From Pseudomonadales bacterium (GTDB lineage Bacteria > Pseudomonadota > Gammaproteobacteria > Pseudomonadales > Ketobacteraceae), in the NCBI GenBank assembly GCA_002701845.1, contig NZXG01000053.1, positions 22,195 through 72,453 of the forward strand: 50,259 nucleotides of DNA, given 5' to 3'. This document shows positions 10,401 through 18,537 of the stretch, piece by piece. The notes under the pieces were generated by a model. The model did not search any database, was not told where the DNA came from, and saw nothing but the letters and a program-made list of their open reading frames with translations. How positions within the stretch are numbered: the stretch's first letter is position 1; every line of letters begins with the position of its first letter. The translations under genes were made by a program, and so were the position numbers.

Positions 10401-10773
10401 CATCCCCAACAAGACCTTTGTCACCAATCAGTTTATCAACTGGACCCTCAGTGACAGCACCACCCGGGTGGTGATCAAGGTGGGGGTGGCTTACGGCTCG
10501 GACACCACCCGGGTCACCGAGCTGCTGCTGGAAGCGGCCCGGGCCAACGGCGATGTGCTGAAAGATCCGCCCCCCACCGCCTTCTTCCTGGCTTTTGGCA
10601 GCAGCTCCCTGGATTTCGAGTTGCGGGTGTTTGTGGCGGAATTCGGCCGTCGTCTGGCGTTGATTCACAGCCTGCATATGGAGATCGACCGGCGCTTCCG
10701 CGAGGCGGGTATTGAGATCGCCTTTCCGCAGCTGGATCTGCACGTGCGAAACCTGCCAAAGGACACTAAATGA
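7462..10773 (+). CDS. Large MscS-family mechanosensitive channel (MscK/KefA- or YjeP-like)
   Basis: With the GTG start at 7462, supported by GGGAG six bases upstream, the product is 1103 residues; an ATG at 7435 would add nine, and the frame stays open to 7342. The N-terminus has a signal peptide ending near VQAQ. A long Gln/Glu/Leu-rich periplasmic coiled-coil region (about residues 30-440) follows, then many membrane segments, and finally the MscS pore and beta domain: [29 protein letters not shown] and a terminal alpha-beta domain. These channels open on membrane tension during osmotic downshock. MscK and YjeP have the same layout and length and cannot be told apart here. It is divergent from ettA. 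Confidence 0.9.
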   Translation: MNAVKKCLIGLVMVCLPALVQAQVGLPTSGEQAPAQVDAVSKELELLQRELKQQEQRGAELRQQIEGVKQEIQAAPELAQQMRTEIRQLEQADSGADPDLPAAADALEGAINLLDAQTKALQTSLSYVMDRIGEQQALPSQAREQVAAAQKEIKRLQERQAELQNSQRNAALKNVQLELVRQQLDNANLRRDLAQIRLEGYQKLLDLYTLNRDLLFLRLGMLKSTLALLREQREQQRLDNAGQHQDGAVALSGRYTEVPPVLETARDENQRLREMLVQLSRQLNTANDQLAEGKQNLQDIRYRFEVARQQLELTQYYQSVDDQLLRQRQALQAAIREQESDSDLETALSQARLAQFKLDGQLHQVRTDTSRQNLVNNALQQASAQSAMVAEDLNRLLQARADVLGKLVEVNAEYVVALTNLELLRQDQLSAREKFYQLLNEQLFWRRSATPLDWEWLTLLPGSVHWFVFEHPWLEPLQIWYQVYLRKVYPVVVLVLLGTLYWGGRRRILLRFTRAREQVGKVTRDRFRYTLEALLGTVLLALPAPILMLILGAPLVQSGDASLFTAGVGSALLVLARWVFLFEFIRALIMRNGLARGHFRWRKSAVAALSRWLPLLYLQLPAAFVFIVVWQEGDETHAGILGRAAFLLVTAIFMLFCLRMFHPRTGITQQPEKGEAHWYQRWNRTLFWISLLIPAALLLLSSQGYSFTAMETMVLLTQTIMYGFFVFVLQQVLVRWFAVMERKLAYSRALARRDAQRKAKEKQAAAESSGDAVPELEIPALDVATVSEQNRALLRTLGFTLFAVICYLSWQDFFQAIQVFQEVELWQYNVATDTGTEIRTVTLKTLLVMVLAVLLTYAGLKNLPGLIEVLILQRLNVDFGIRFAITTTARYLVIVAGVLVVSGLIGLEWSKLGWLVAALGVGLGFGLQEIFANFISGLIILFERPIRIGDTVTINDLSGTVAQIRMRATTITDWDQKEIIIPNKTFVTNQFINWTLSDSTTRVVIKVGVAYGSDTTRVTELLLEAARANGDVLKDPPPTAFFLAFGSSSLDFELRVFVAEFGRRLALIHSLHMEIDRRFREAGIEIAFPQLDLHVRNLPKDTK

Positions 10774-10953
10774 ATTAGGCTGACATGAGGAAAATTGATG
10801 GACACCCGCGCCAGTTTCATGTGCCGTTGCCCGGCGATTTATGTACAATACCCGCCTCATTTCAGGTGGTCGAACCAGCGGCCGCCGGGGTGGTGACCGG
10901 GAGGTCGGGCCATCCTTATTGATGCAGTCAGTGAGCCAAACGCGGGAGAGACC

Positions 10954-12210
10954 ATGTTTTCAGCCGATATGAATATTGCCGATTTTGACCCCGAACTCTG
11001 GGAAGCCATGGAGGCTGAGAAACAGCGCCAGGAACAGCACATTGAGCTGATCGCCTCGGAAAACTACACCAGCCCCCGCGTGCTGCAGGCTCAGGGCTCG
11101 GTGCTCACCAATAAATACGCCGAAGGCTATCCCCACAAGCGTTACTATGGTGGTTGCGAGTACGTGGACAAGGCCGAGGAGCTGGCCATCGAGCGGGCCA
11201 AACAACTGTTCGGCGCCGACTACGCCAACGTCCAGCCCCATTCCGGTTCCCAGGCCAACGCCGCGGTGTATATGGCTTTGTTGAATGCCGGGGACACCGT
11301 GCTGGGCATGAGCCTGGCCGAGGGCGGCCACCTCACCCATGGCGCCAAGGTGAATTTCTCCGGCAAGCTGTACCACGCGGTGCAATACGGCCTCAACCAT
11401 GACACCGGCGAGATCGACTACGATCAGGTGGCGCAACTGGCCCGGGAGCACAAGCCGAAGATGATCCTGGCGGGCTTTTCCGCCTATTCCCGGGTGGTGG
11501 ACTGGCAGAAATTCCGCGACATCGCCGATGAAGTAGGTGCCTATCTGATGGTGGACATGGCCCACGTGGCCGGCCTGGTGGCCGCCGGTGTTTATCCCAG
11601 CCCGGTGCAGATTGCGGATGTGGTGACCACCACCACCCACAAGACCCTGGCGGGTCCCCGGGGCGGTCTGATCCTGGCCCGGAAGAATGAAGAGCTGGAG
11701 AAGAAATTCAATTCCGCGGTATTCCCCGGTGGCCAGGGTGGCCCGCTGATGCATGTGATTGCCGCCAAGGCGGTATGCTTCAAGGAGGCCATGAGCGACG
11801 ACTTCAAAGCCTACCAGCAGCAGGTGATCAAAAACGCCCAGGCCATGGCCGGGGTGTTTATCGAACGCGGCTACGATGTGATTTCCGGCGGCACTGACAA
11901 TCATCTATTCCTGCTGTCCCTGATTAAACAGGATATCACCGGTAAGGACGCCGATGCTGCCCTGGGCCGGGCCTTTATCACCGTTAACAAAAACGCGGTA
12001 CCCAACGATCCCCGCTCGCCCTTTGTTACCAGCGGTCTGCGCATCGGTACCCCGGCGGTGACCCGGCGCGGATTTGGCGAGGCGGAAGTGAAAGAACTGG
12101 CGGGCTGGATGTGCGATATCCTGGCGGATATGGACAATGAAGAGTTGATCGCCCAGGTGCGGGAGAAGGTGAAGGCGGTGTGCGCCAAGCACCCGGTTTA
12201 TGCCGCTTGA
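10954..12210 (+). CDS. glyA: Serine hydroxymethyltransferase
   Basis: A 418-residue PLP enzyme converting serine and tetrahydrofolate to glycine and methylene-tetrahydrofolate, the main source of one-carbon units. Key features are [16 protein letters not shown] near residue 29, [15 protein letters not shown], and the PLP lysine in [14 protein letters not shown] (Lys230). The ATG is preceded by GGGAGAG and gives the family start [15 protein letters not shown] after five residues. The 180-base leader contains a possible -10 (TACAAT near 10850) but no riboswitch I could recognise. Transcription ends at a strong terminator 31 bases after the stop. Confidence 0.97.
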   Translation: MFSADMNIADFDPELWEAMEAEKQRQEQHIELIASENYTSPRVLQAQGSVLTNKYAEGYPHKRYYGGCEYVDKAEELAIERAKQLFGADYANVQPHSGSQANAAVYMALLNAGDTVLGMSLAEGGHLTHGAKVNFSGKLYHAVQYGLNHDTGEIDYDQVAQLAREHKPKMILAGFSAYSRVVDWQKFRDIADEVGAYLMVDMAHVAGLVAAGVYPSPVQIADVVTTTTHKTLAGPRGGLILARKNEELEKKFNSAVFPGGQGGPLMHVIAAKAVCFKEAMSDDFKAYQQQVIKNAQAMAGVFIERGYDVISGGTDNHLFLLSLIKQDITGKDADAALGRAFITVNKNAVPNDPRSPFVTSGLRIGTPAVTRRGFGEAEVKELAGWMCDILADMDNEELIAQVREKVKAVCAKHPVYAA

Positions 12211-12240
12211 TTCTTTCCCTGCCCCCTGGAAACGTTATGC

Positions 12241-12270
12241 AAAAGGCGCTCAAACAGAGCGCCTTTTTTT
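12241..12270 (+). terminator. Intrinsic terminator of glyA
   Basis: A perfect 7-bp stem GGCGCTC/GAGCGCC (12245-12251 and 12257-12263) with a 5-base loop is followed directly by seven T. Four A precede the stem, so it may also work for the leftward peroxidase gene. A 15-base direct duplication follows immediately. Confidence 0.93.
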
Positions 12271-12297
12271 GTGGCCGCCAGTTTTGTGGCCGCCAGT
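12268..12297. repeat. Perfect 15-bp tandem duplication
   Basis: The unit TTTGTGGCCGCCAGT occurs at 12268-12282 and again at 12283-12297 without mismatch. It overlaps the T-tract of the glyA terminator and ends just before the peroxidase stop codon, so it looks like a recent slippage duplication with no evident function. Confidence 0.8.
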
Positions 12298-12301
12298 CAG
12301 C

Positions 12302-13330
12302 TTAGAGCATGTCCCCCGGTGTGGGCGGCAGCCGTGGCATGGTCTGCTCCGGGAACGGCCCGGTCAGTGATTGCAGGAAAGCCACAATATCATTCACCTG
12401 CTGGTCACTGAGCTTTTTGTTCAGCTGGGTGGCGCCCATCACCCGCACCGCTTCGGGCAGGGATTTCACACTGCCGTTATGAAAATAGGGGGCGGTATAG
12501 GTGAGGTTGCGCAGGGTGGGCACCCGCCACAGGTGATTGTCCTGGGTTTTGCCGGTGACCTCGCCACGGCCCTTGTCCGCCTGCAACTGATACTTTTCCA
12601 CGTAAGCGGTGTCGGCATAGGTGGGGAATTTCATGAAAAAACCCTGACCCACGGGTAAGTTCGGACCACTGAAGTTGGCACCGGAATGGCATTGGGTACA
12701 ACCCACATCGTTGAACGCCTGCATGCCCCGTTGCTGAGCGGCGTTAAGGGCCTTGTTATCCCCTTTTACGAAACGATCATAGGCGCTGTTGGGGGTGATC
12801 AGGGTGCGCTCATAGGCGGCAATGGCTTTGGCAATGCTGTCCTCATCAATGGCGACCTTGGGGCCGAAGGCCTGCTCAAAGTAGGGGCGGTACTCCGCGA
12901 TCCGCTGAATGCGTTCCACCGCCATATCCAGATTGGCCATGCCCATTTCGATGGGATTGGTAATGGGGCCCTTGGCCTGGTCCTCCAGGCTGTCGGCGCG
13001 ACCGTCCCAGAATTGCACGGAGAGGAACGCCGCATTCCACACGGTGGGGGCATTGCGGCCGCCGGCCTGACTGTGTACCCCCAGGGAAATGGGGCGGTGA
13101 TCATCGCCACCTTCCATCACATTGTGGCAGGAAAAGCAGGACACGGTACCGGTGGAAGACAGACGGGGATCGAAATAGAGCATTTTCCCCAGTTCCACCT
13201 TGGCTGCGGTGGTGGGGTTGTCTTGCGGCGCGGGGGCGGTATCGGGGAGGGCCTGCCAGTTGGCGGCCTGCCCGTTCATGCTGATACAGAAGGCCGCCAC
13301 AGCGGCCAGAGAATAGGCGGTGGTCTTCAT
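12302..13330 (-). CDS. Periplasmic di-haem cytochrome c peroxidase
   Basis: A 342-residue CcpA/MauG-superfamily protein. A signal peptide (residues 1-22, ending NGQA) directs it to the periplasm. Two CxxCH haem c sites are present: CFSCH at 65-69 and CTQCH at 211-215. The sequence between them includes APTVWNAAF and FWDGRADSLEDQA, typical of bacterial peroxidases that reduce hydrogen peroxide with electrons from small c-type cytochromes. The ATG at 13330 was preferred to one nine codons upstream because it begins the basic n-region MKTTAYSLAAV. It stands alone behind an AT-rich leader; the convergent glyA terminator lies at its 3' end. Confidence 0.92.
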   Translation of the reverse strand: MKTTAYSLAAVAAFCISMNGQAANWQALPDTAPAPQDNPTTAAKVELGKMLYFDPRLSSTGTVSCFSCHNVMEGGDDHRPISLGVHSQAGGRNAPTVWNAAFLSVQFWDGRADSLEDQAKGPITNPIEMGMANLDMAVERIQRIAEYRPYFEQAFGPKVAIDEDSIAKAIAAYERTLITPNSAYDRFVKGDNKALNAAQQRGMQAFNDVGCTQCHSGANFSGPNLPVGQGFFMKFPTYADTAYVEKYQLQADKGRGEVTGKTQDNHLWRVPTLRNLTYTAPYFHNGSVKSLPEAVRVMGATQLNKKLSDQQVNDIVAFLQSLTGPFPEQTMPRLPPTPGDML

Positions 13331-13416
13331 GGTCCAATCCTTGTGGTTTGAATGCACCGCCGATTAAATCAGAAGAATCTTAATTAAAGCTTAAAATTCA
13401 TAAGGTTAAATTTTGC

Positions 13417-15081
13417 TCAAGCCACTTGGGTCTGGCGCTGCACCAGGGCCGCGTTGGCCGCCGCCACGATGGCGTTCATGGAGGCCAGCAGGGTATCTTC
13501 ATGGATGGCGGCCCCCTGATAGCGGTTGCCCAGGCAGTTCACCTGCACCATGGCCGCCGCCTGGCTGTCCGAGGAGTGCTGCAGGCTGTGCTCTTCATAG
13601 TCCAGCACATCCAGTTGCAGGCCAAAGTGCTGGTTCAGCCCGTTGCAGAAGGCGGAAAGGGCGCCGTTGCCGATGGCGTCGATGGTCACCCGTTCCCCCT
13701 GTTGTTCCACCACGAATTGAATCTGTTCGTTCTCCACGTGTTCCAGACGATAGGATTTCACCGCCATGGGTGTTTGCGCCATAAAGTGCTGCTGGAACAG
13801 CTCCCAGATCCGCTGCGAGGAGATCTCCCGGGAGGATTGTTCCGCATCCTGTTGCACCACCCGGCTCAGGGCAATCTGCATCCAGCGGGGAATCACCAGA
13901 CCGTGGTTCTTTTCCAGTACAAAGGCCACGCCGCCCTTACCGGACTGGCTGTTGATGCGCACCACCGCTTCGTAGCTGCGGCCCAGATCCGCCGGATCGA
14001 TGGGCAGATAGGCCACCTCCCAGGGCGCGGCGGGGTCGCGGTTGCTCAGGCATTTGCGGATGGCGTCCTGATGACTGCCGGAGAAGGCGGTGTACACCAG
14101 GTCACCGGCATAGGGGTGGCGCGGATGCAGGTTGATTTTGGTGACGTCCTGCACGGTGGCAATAATCTCGTCCATGGCCGACAGGTCCAGCTGCGGATCC
14201 ACCCCCCGGCTGTACAGGTTCATGGCCATGGTGACAATGTCCATATTGCCGGTACGCTCGCCATTGCCCAGCAGGGTGCCCTCCACCCGGTCGGCGCCGG
14301 CCATGACCCCCAGTTCCGCCGCCGCCACCGCGCAGCCGCGGTCATTATGGGTATGCAGGGACACCACCACATGTTCGCGCCGGTGCACATGACGGCAGAA
14401 GTGCTCAATCTGGTCCGCATACACATTGGGGGTGGTCATTTCCACGGTGGCGGGCAGGTTGATGATCACCGGGTGGCTGGCGTCCGGCTGCCACACATCG
14501 ATCACGGCGTTGCACACGTCCACCGCGAAGTCCGGCTCGGTGCCGCTGTAGCTTTCCGGGGAATACTGGAACTGCCACTGGGTGTGCGGATGCTTTTTTG
14601 CCTCGGCCTGTACCTGGCGGGCCCCTTCCACGGCGATATTGATAATGCCGGTTTTGTCCTGGCCGAACACCTGTTCCCGCTGCACCGGCGAGGTGGAGTT
14701 ATACAGGTGCACAATGGCTTTTTTGGCGCCTTTTAACGCCTCGAACGAGCGTTGAATCAGTTCCGGCCGGGCCTGGGTCAGTACCTGAATGGCCACGTCA
14801 TCCGGCACCATGCCTTCTTCGATAATGGCGCGCACGAAATCAAAATCCGGCTGGGAGGCGGCGGGGAAGCCCACTTCGATTTGTTTGAAGCCCACTTTCA
14901 CCAGCAGGGCGAACAGGCGTTTTTTCTCCGCCACGGTCATGGGGTCGATCAGGGCCTGGTTACCGTCCCGCAGATCCACACTGCACCAGGTGGGGGCCTG
15001 GCTGATCACCTGATTCGGCCAGGTGCGGTCGATCAGTTGAAGGGGCAAATAGGGTTGATATTTGCGGTGGTTGAAGGACAT
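13417..15081 (-). CDS. leuA: 2-isopropylmalate synthase (long, LeuA2-type)
   Basis: A 554-residue enzyme that condenses acetyl-CoA with 2-oxoisovalerate, the first committed step of leucine synthesis. The TIM-barrel catalytic domain has the metal and substrate motif DLRDGNQA near residues 37-43 and SLHTHNDRG in the middle. The C-terminal third is the regulatory domain expected for leucine feedback inhibition. Length and the N-terminus MSFNHRKYQPYLPL match the ~555-residue class seen in many proteobacteria rather than the ~515-residue E. coli form. GGAG lies about seven bases before the ATG. No leucine-rich leader peptide is evident upstream. Confidence 0.94.
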   Translation of the reverse strand: MSFNHRKYQPYLPLQLIDRTWPNQVISQAPTWCSVDLRDGNQALIDPMTVAEKKRLFALLVKVGFKQIEVGFPAASQPDFDFVRAIIEEGMVPDDVAIQVLTQARPELIQRSFEALKGAKKAIVHLYNSTSPVQREQVFGQDKTGIINIAVEGARQVQAEAKKHPHTQWQFQYSPESYSGTEPDFAVDVCNAVIDVWQPDASHPVIINLPATVEMTTPNVYADQIEHFCRHVHRREHVVVSLHTHNDRGCAVAAAELGVMAGADRVEGTLLGNGERTGNMDIVTMAMNLYSRGVDPQLDLSAMDEIIATVQDVTKINLHPRHPYAGDLVYTAFSGSHQDAIRKCLSNRDPAAPWEVAYLPIDPADLGRSYEAVVRINSQSGKGGVAFVLEKNHGLVIPRWMQIALSRVVQQDAEQSSREISSQRIWELFQQHFMAQTPMAVKSYRLEHVENEQIQFVVEQQGERVTIDAIGNGALSAFCNGLNQHFGLQLDVLDYEEHSLQHSSDSQAAAMVQVNCLGNRYQGAAIHEDTLLASMNAIVAAANAALVQRQTQVA

Positions 15082-15173
15082 TGTGGGCTCCGTGTTGCGG
15101 TGGTTAGGTGTTGGTTTTGCGGCGCGGTCTGGGCTTCAGCGCTGAGCCGGCACCGGAGGACTGCGCTTCTCGC

Positions 15174-15281
15174 ACCAGCCCGGGGGCAGTTTTTTCAGGC
15201 ACGCTACAAGCACATCCCTGTGCGCTCGACAGCGGCCGTCCATGGCCGCTGACGTCCTGAAAAAACTGCCCCCGGGCTGGT
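15174..15281. repeat. Long inverted repeat with internal hairpins, likely a dispersed repeat element
   Basis: Two perfect 26-base arms, 15174-15199 and 15256-15281, are exact reverse complements and enclose 56 bases. The arms contain a C/G run and a run of six T or A. The enclosed segment has its own perfect 7-bp stem AGCGGCC/GGCCGCT (15231-15237 and 15244-15250) and a small CACA/TGTG stem. A single copy is present in this window, so the repeat nature elsewhere in the genome is inferred from the architecture. It could be a MITE-like or REP-like element, or a large bidirectional hairpin. Confidence 0.7.
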
Positions 15282-15527
15282 CCTGCGATGCTCGTGGAGG
15301 TCTTGTGGCACCACTTGTCGAAAGCGCCTCGCTATCGACGTACCTGTCCAAGTGCTCCTCAAGTGCTCCTGCCTGGGCCGGGGGTGGGGTAACCTGGCCA
15401 GTCCGCTGCCTTGTGAGCAGGGGTTCCGTTGCCGGCGGGGGGCCTGGTGGGCGATTGACCGGCGGCGGAGTCAGGCGGCGACCTGATGTTGTACAGTGTA
15501 TGGCAGGCCCTGCAGAATTTGATTGCG

Positions 15528-15596
15528 AATATGCCATTATTTTGCGGCAATGGTTTAATATTATTCCATTAAATAAGAAAAAAATGGCATAATATT
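15528..15596. promoter_or_regulatory. Operator-like array of alternating half-sites upstream of the Lrp-type gene
   Basis: Four related half-sites lie in alternating orientation in an AT-rich block: AATATGCCATT at 15528-15538, AATGGTTTAATATT at 15549-15562, AATATTATTCCATT at 15557-15570 and AATGGCATAATATT at 15583-15596. The third and fourth form an inverted repeat matching at 13 of 14 positions with a 12-base spacer, 23 bases before the start codon. Lrp/AsnC proteins commonly bind several such sites and regulate themselves, so autoregulation is the obvious inference. A -10-like CATAAT lies within the last half-site. Confidence 0.65.
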
Positions 15597-15619
15597 GTTT
15601 TTTATTGGGGGAGGCCGCA

Positions 15620-16078
15620 ATGGATAAGTACGATCGCCGTATTTTGGAGGAGCTGCAGGCCGATGGCCGCATCAGCAATCAGGAGCTGGCGGAGCGCATC
15701 GGGTTGTCGCCTTCACCCTGTCTGCGGCGGGTGCGGCAGCTGGAGGAGGACGGGGTCATTGACCGCTATGTCACGCTGGTGGATGCCGACAAGCTGGGCC
15801 TGAAACTGACCGCGCTGATTCAGATCGCCATGGACAAACACACCCCGGAGCGGTTTGCCAATTTCGAGGGCCAGGTAGCGGGTTTCCCGGAGGTGCAGTC
15901 CTGTTATCTGATCACCGGGCAGAGTGCGGATTACATCCTCAAGGTGGTGGTGCGGGATATGGACCACTTTCAAAGTTTCCTATTGGGCAAGCTCACCCGC
16001 ATCGAGGGGGTGTCCGGTGTGCATTCCAGCTTTGTGATGCGTAAGGTGGTGGATAACACGGCGCTGCCAATTGAGTAG
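15620..16078 (+). CDS. Lrp/AsnC family transcriptional regulator
   Basis: A 152-residue regulator. Residues 1-60 form the winged helix-turn-helix, with ILEELQADGRISNQELAERIG and LSPSPCLRRVRQLEEDGVI. The rest is the RAM/AsnC ligand-binding and oligomerisation domain (VQSCYLITGQSADYILKVVVRDM). The ATG at 15620 has GGGGGAGG seven bases upstream; a TTG 15 bases earlier is unlikely. It is divergent from leuA across 538 bases and has operator-like repeats before it, so control of itself and perhaps of leuA is plausible. The sequence does not tell whether leucine or another amino acid is the effector. Confidence 0.92.
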   Translation: MDKYDRRILEELQADGRISNQELAERIGLSPSPCLRRVRQLEEDGVIDRYVTLVDADKLGLKLTALIQIAMDKHTPERFANFEGQVAGFPEVQSCYLITGQSADYILKVVVRDMDHFQSFLLGKLTRIEGVSGVHSSFVMRKVVDNTALPIE

Positions 16079-16140
16079 GATACCGGCGCCAATTTACGGT
16101 ATGATTCGACCACTTTACATCAGGGTCACGGGAACACCTC

Positions 16141-16614
16141 ATGCACTGCCCATTTTGTAATGCCGATGAGACTAAGGTCATCGATTCGCGCCTGGTGGCG
16201 GAAGGCAATCAGGTACGGCGCCGGCGGGAATGCCTGGCCTGTAACGAGCGCTTTACCACCTATGAATCCGCCGAGTTGCTGATGCCCAAGATCGTCAAAT
16301 CCGACGGTACCCGTGAGCCGTTCGACGAACACAAGCTGCGCAGCGGGATTCAGCGGGCGCTGGAGAAGCGGCCGGTGGCGGTGGAGCAGGTGGAGGCCGC
16401 CATTAACAAGATCTGCCATAACCTGCGGGCCAGTGGCGAGCGTGAGTTGTCCTCCCGGGCCGTGGGGGAGGAGGTGATGGATGCGCTGCGGGATCTGGAT
16501 CAGGTGGCTTATGTGCGGTTCGCCTCGGTGTATCGGGATTTTCAGGATATCAGCCAGTTCTCCGACGAGATCGCCCGGCTGCAGCGCAACGGCAAGATAA
16601 ACTCCGTCAAATAA
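16141..16614 (+). CDS. nrdR: Transcriptional repressor NrdR
   Basis: A 157-residue repressor of ribonucleotide reductase genes. The N-terminal zinc ribbon has Cys3, Cys6, Cys31 and Cys34 ([13 protein letters not shown] and [12 protein letters not shown]), followed by the ATP-cone domain that senses ATP/dATP. The length is usual for the family. NrdR upstream of ribD is the common gammaproteobacterial order; glyA is often next to it as well, but here three genes lie between them. It ends before a hairpin that may separate its transcript from the rib genes. Confidence 0.97.
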   Translation: MHCPFCNADETKVIDSRLVAEGNQVRRRRECLACNERFTTYESAELLMPKIVKSDGTREPFDEHKLRSGIQRALEKRPVAVEQVEAAINKICHNLRASGERELSSRAVGEEVMDALRDLDQVAYVRFASVYRDFQDISQFSDEIARLQRNGKINSVK

Positions 16615-16647
16615 GCGCTATAGCTATAGAAGTTACGCATTAGTGCC

Positions 16648-16680
16648 CGGCCGCCTGTGGTATACTGTGCGGCCGAAATT
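16648..16680 (+). promoter_or_regulatory. Hairpin plus -10-like box between nrdR and ribD
   Basis: A 7-bp stem CGGCCGC/GCGGCCG (16648-16654 and 16669-16675) is followed by AAATTTTT, resembling a weak terminator for nrdR. Its loop contains TGGTATACT, an extended -10-like sequence (TATACT at 16661-16666), so it may instead, or also, carry the ribD promoter. No FMN riboswitch is recognisable here. Confidence 0.45.
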
Positions 16681-16702
16681 TTTCAGTCAGTGGCCAGGTT
16701 TC

Positions 16703-17863
16703 ATGTCCGCAACGCTCTTTACCAGCGCCGATCACCAGTTTATGGCCGAGGCAATCGCCCTGGCCTGGCGTGGCCTGTATACCACCCATCCCAATCCCCG
16801 GGTGGGCTGTGTGCTGGTGAAGGATGGTCAGGTGGTAGGCCGGGGCTGGCATCAGCGGGCTGGCGAGGGCCATGCGGAGGTGTTGGCGCTACATGAAGCC
16901 GGCGCCGCGGCCCGGGGGGCCACCGCTTACGTCTCCCTGGAACCCTGCAGTCATCATGGCAAAACACCCCCCTGTGCCGAGGCGTTGATCGAGGCCGGCG
17001 TGGCCCGGGTGATCAGTGCCATGGAAGACCCCAATCCCCAGGTCGCCGGCGGCGGGCACCGTTTGCTGCAGGCCGCCGGCATCACCACCGCCTGTGGCTT
17101 GCTGGAAGTGCAGGCACGGCAGATTAACCCCGGTTTCAATCGCCGCATGACCCTGGGCCTGCCCTGGGTGATGGTGAAATCCGCCATGAGCGCCGATGGT
17201 CGCACCGCCATGGCCAGTGGCGAAAGCCAGTGGATTACCGGCCCCCAGGCCCGGGCCGACGTGCAGCGTCTGCGGGCCCGGGTGGAGGCCATTATCACCG
17301 GAGTGGAGACGGTGCTGGCGGATAATCCGGCCCTCACTGTGCGCCCGGCGTTGTGGCCCCAGCCCCTTGGCGGGGATCACCCCCATGCCGGCTGGAGCTG
17401 GCCCCCCGACCATGCACCGGTGCAGCCTCTGCGGGTGGTGCTGGATTCGCAATTACGGACCCCAGTGGACGCCGGCCTGCTGCGGCAGCCCGGTGCCACC
17501 CTGATTGTGGGGGCGGTGCGGGATGAGCCCAGGGCGCAGGCTTTGGCGGCGGCTGGCGCCGAGGTGCTGGTGCTGCCCGGTGCCAACGGCCGGGTGGACC
17601 TGCAGGCGTTATTGCGGGAACTGGCGGCGCGGGAAGTGAACGAAGTGCTGGTGGAAGCCGGGGCCGTGGTGGCCGGGGCCTTTCTGCAGCAGGAACTGGC
17701 GCAACGCTGGGTCTGTTATATGGCGCCCAAACTGATGGGCAGCAGTGCCCGCCCGGTACTGGATTTCCCGTTACACCATATGCATGAATCCCGGGCCCTG
17801 GAGCTCACGGACCTGCGCGCTATCGGCCAGGATATTCGCATGACATTCGACTGGAGGCCCTGA
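16703..17863 (+). CDS. ribD: Bifunctional riboflavin deaminase/reductase RibD
   Basis: A 386-residue cytosolic enzyme that deaminates the pyrimidine from GTP cyclohydrolase II and then reduces its ribose side chain, steps two and three of riboflavin synthesis. The N-terminal deaminase zinc site is HAE (His57, Glu59) with PCSHHGKTPPC (Cys82, Cys91). The C-terminal reductase domain begins near residue 145 (PWVMVKSAMSADGRTA) and has GVETVLADNPALTVR. The ATG at 16703 starts the family sequence; the frame is open 20 codons earlier. It leads the ribD-ribE-ribBA-ribH run, with three bases to ribE. Confidence 0.95.
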   Translation: MSATLFTSADHQFMAEAIALAWRGLYTTHPNPRVGCVLVKDGQVVGRGWHQRAGEGHAEVLALHEAGAAARGATAYVSLEPCSHHGKTPPCAEALIEAGVARVISAMEDPNPQVAGGGHRLLQAAGITTACGLLEVQARQINPGFNRRMTLGLPWVMVKSAMSADGRTAMASGESQWITGPQARADVQRLRARVEAIITGVETVLADNPALTVRPALWPQPLGGDHPHAGWSWPPDHAPVQPLRVVLDSQLRTPVDAGLLRQPGATLIVGAVRDEPRAQALAAAGAEVLVLPGANGRVDLQALLRELAAREVNEVLVEAGAVVAGAFLQQELAQRWVCYMAPKLMGSSARPVLDFPLHHMHESRALELTDLRAIGQDIRMTFDWRP

Positions 17864-17865
17864 TT

Positions 17866-18528
17866 ATGTTTACCGGCATTATCGAAGCCGTCGGCACCAT
17901 CGCCAATATGGAACCCCGGGGCGGCGACAAGCGGCTGCGGATTCGCACCGGCAAGCTGGATCTGTCCGATGTGAAACTGGGGGACAGTATCGCCGTCAAC
18001 GGCGTGTGCCTGACGGTGGTGGAACTGCCCGGGGACGGGTTTTGGGCGGATGTGTCGGTGGAGACCCTGACCCACACCAGCTTTAATCAACTGCAGACCA
18101 ACTCGCCGGTGAATCTGGAGAAAGCTCTCACTCCCCAGACCCGTCTGGGTGGGCATCTGGTCTCCGGTCACGTCGACGGCCTGGGGGAGATTCTGTCCCT
18201 GGAGGCGGACGCCCGCTCCATTCACTTCCGGCTGCGGGCCCCGGATGAGCTGGCCCGCTATATCGCCCACAAGGGCTCCATTTGTGTGGATGGCATCAGC
18301 CTCACGGTGAATGCGGTGCATGGGGCGGAGTTCGATCTCAATATCGTGCCCCATACGGAACAGGAAACCACGGTTGGGCAGTGGCGCCCGGGGGTGAAAG
18401 TCAACCTGGAAGTGGATGTGATCGCCCGCTATCTGGAGCGACTGTTGCTGGGGGACAAGGCAGCGGAACCCGGAGCGGAGAGCGGCATCACCATGAGTTT
18501 CCTGGCGCAAAACGGTTATTTAAAGTAA
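17866..18528 (+). CDS. ribE: Riboflavin synthase alpha subunit
   Basis: A 220-residue enzyme that dismutates two 6,7-dimethyl-8-ribityllumazine molecules into riboflavin and the RibD product. It begins with the signature MFTGIIEAVGTI and shows the internal two-fold repeat of lumazine-binding barrels: SIAVNGVCLTVV with HLVSGHVDG in the first and SICVDGISLTVN in the second. It is named ribE or ribC depending on the organism. It starts three bases after ribD and stops ten bases before ribBA, so it is a middle cistron of the rib run. Confidence 0.96.
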   Translation: MFTGIIEAVGTIANMEPRGGDKRLRIRTGKLDLSDVKLGDSIAVNGVCLTVVELPGDGFWADVSVETLTHTSFNQLQTNSPVNLEKALTPQTRLGGHLVSGHVDGLGEILSLEADARSIHFRLRAPDELARYIAHKGSICVDGISLTVNAVHGAEFDLNIVPHTEQETTVGQWRPGVKVNLEVDVIARYLERLLLGDKAAEPGAESGITMSFLAQNGYLK

Positions 18529-18537
18529 GGCAGATTT

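Larger units (their letters stand above)
15082..15619. other. Structured intergenic region between leuA and the Lrp-type gene
   Basis: These 538 bases separate two divergent genes, far more than two promoters need. I find no credible gene. It holds, from left to right, the leuA leader, a long inverted-repeat element (15174-15281), a short tandem repeat (AAGTGCTCCTC/G at 15350-15371), a GC-rich stretch, and an abruptly AT-rich segment from about 15520 with operator-like half-sites. The mosaic composition suggests that part of it was inserted. Confidence 0.6.

Noticed and set aside
9175-10860. Long minus-strand frame opposite the mechanosensitive channel
   Set aside because: The translated composition is low-complexity and His/Gln-rich, as expected for the shadow of a GC-rich gene.
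10774-10953. Possible glycine riboswitch before glyA, because of GGGAGAG
   Set aside because: The GGGAGAG lies directly before the ATG and serves as the ribosome binding site; no paired aptamer helices or conserved core could be found.
15082-15300. Leucine leader peptide attenuator before leuA
   Set aside because: Reading leftward I found no short frame with consecutive leucine codons; the strong hairpin there is a symmetric inverted repeat.
16615-16702. FMN riboswitch upstream of the rib genes
   Set aside because: Only 88 bases separate nrdR and ribD, too short for the aptamer, and its conserved core is absent.
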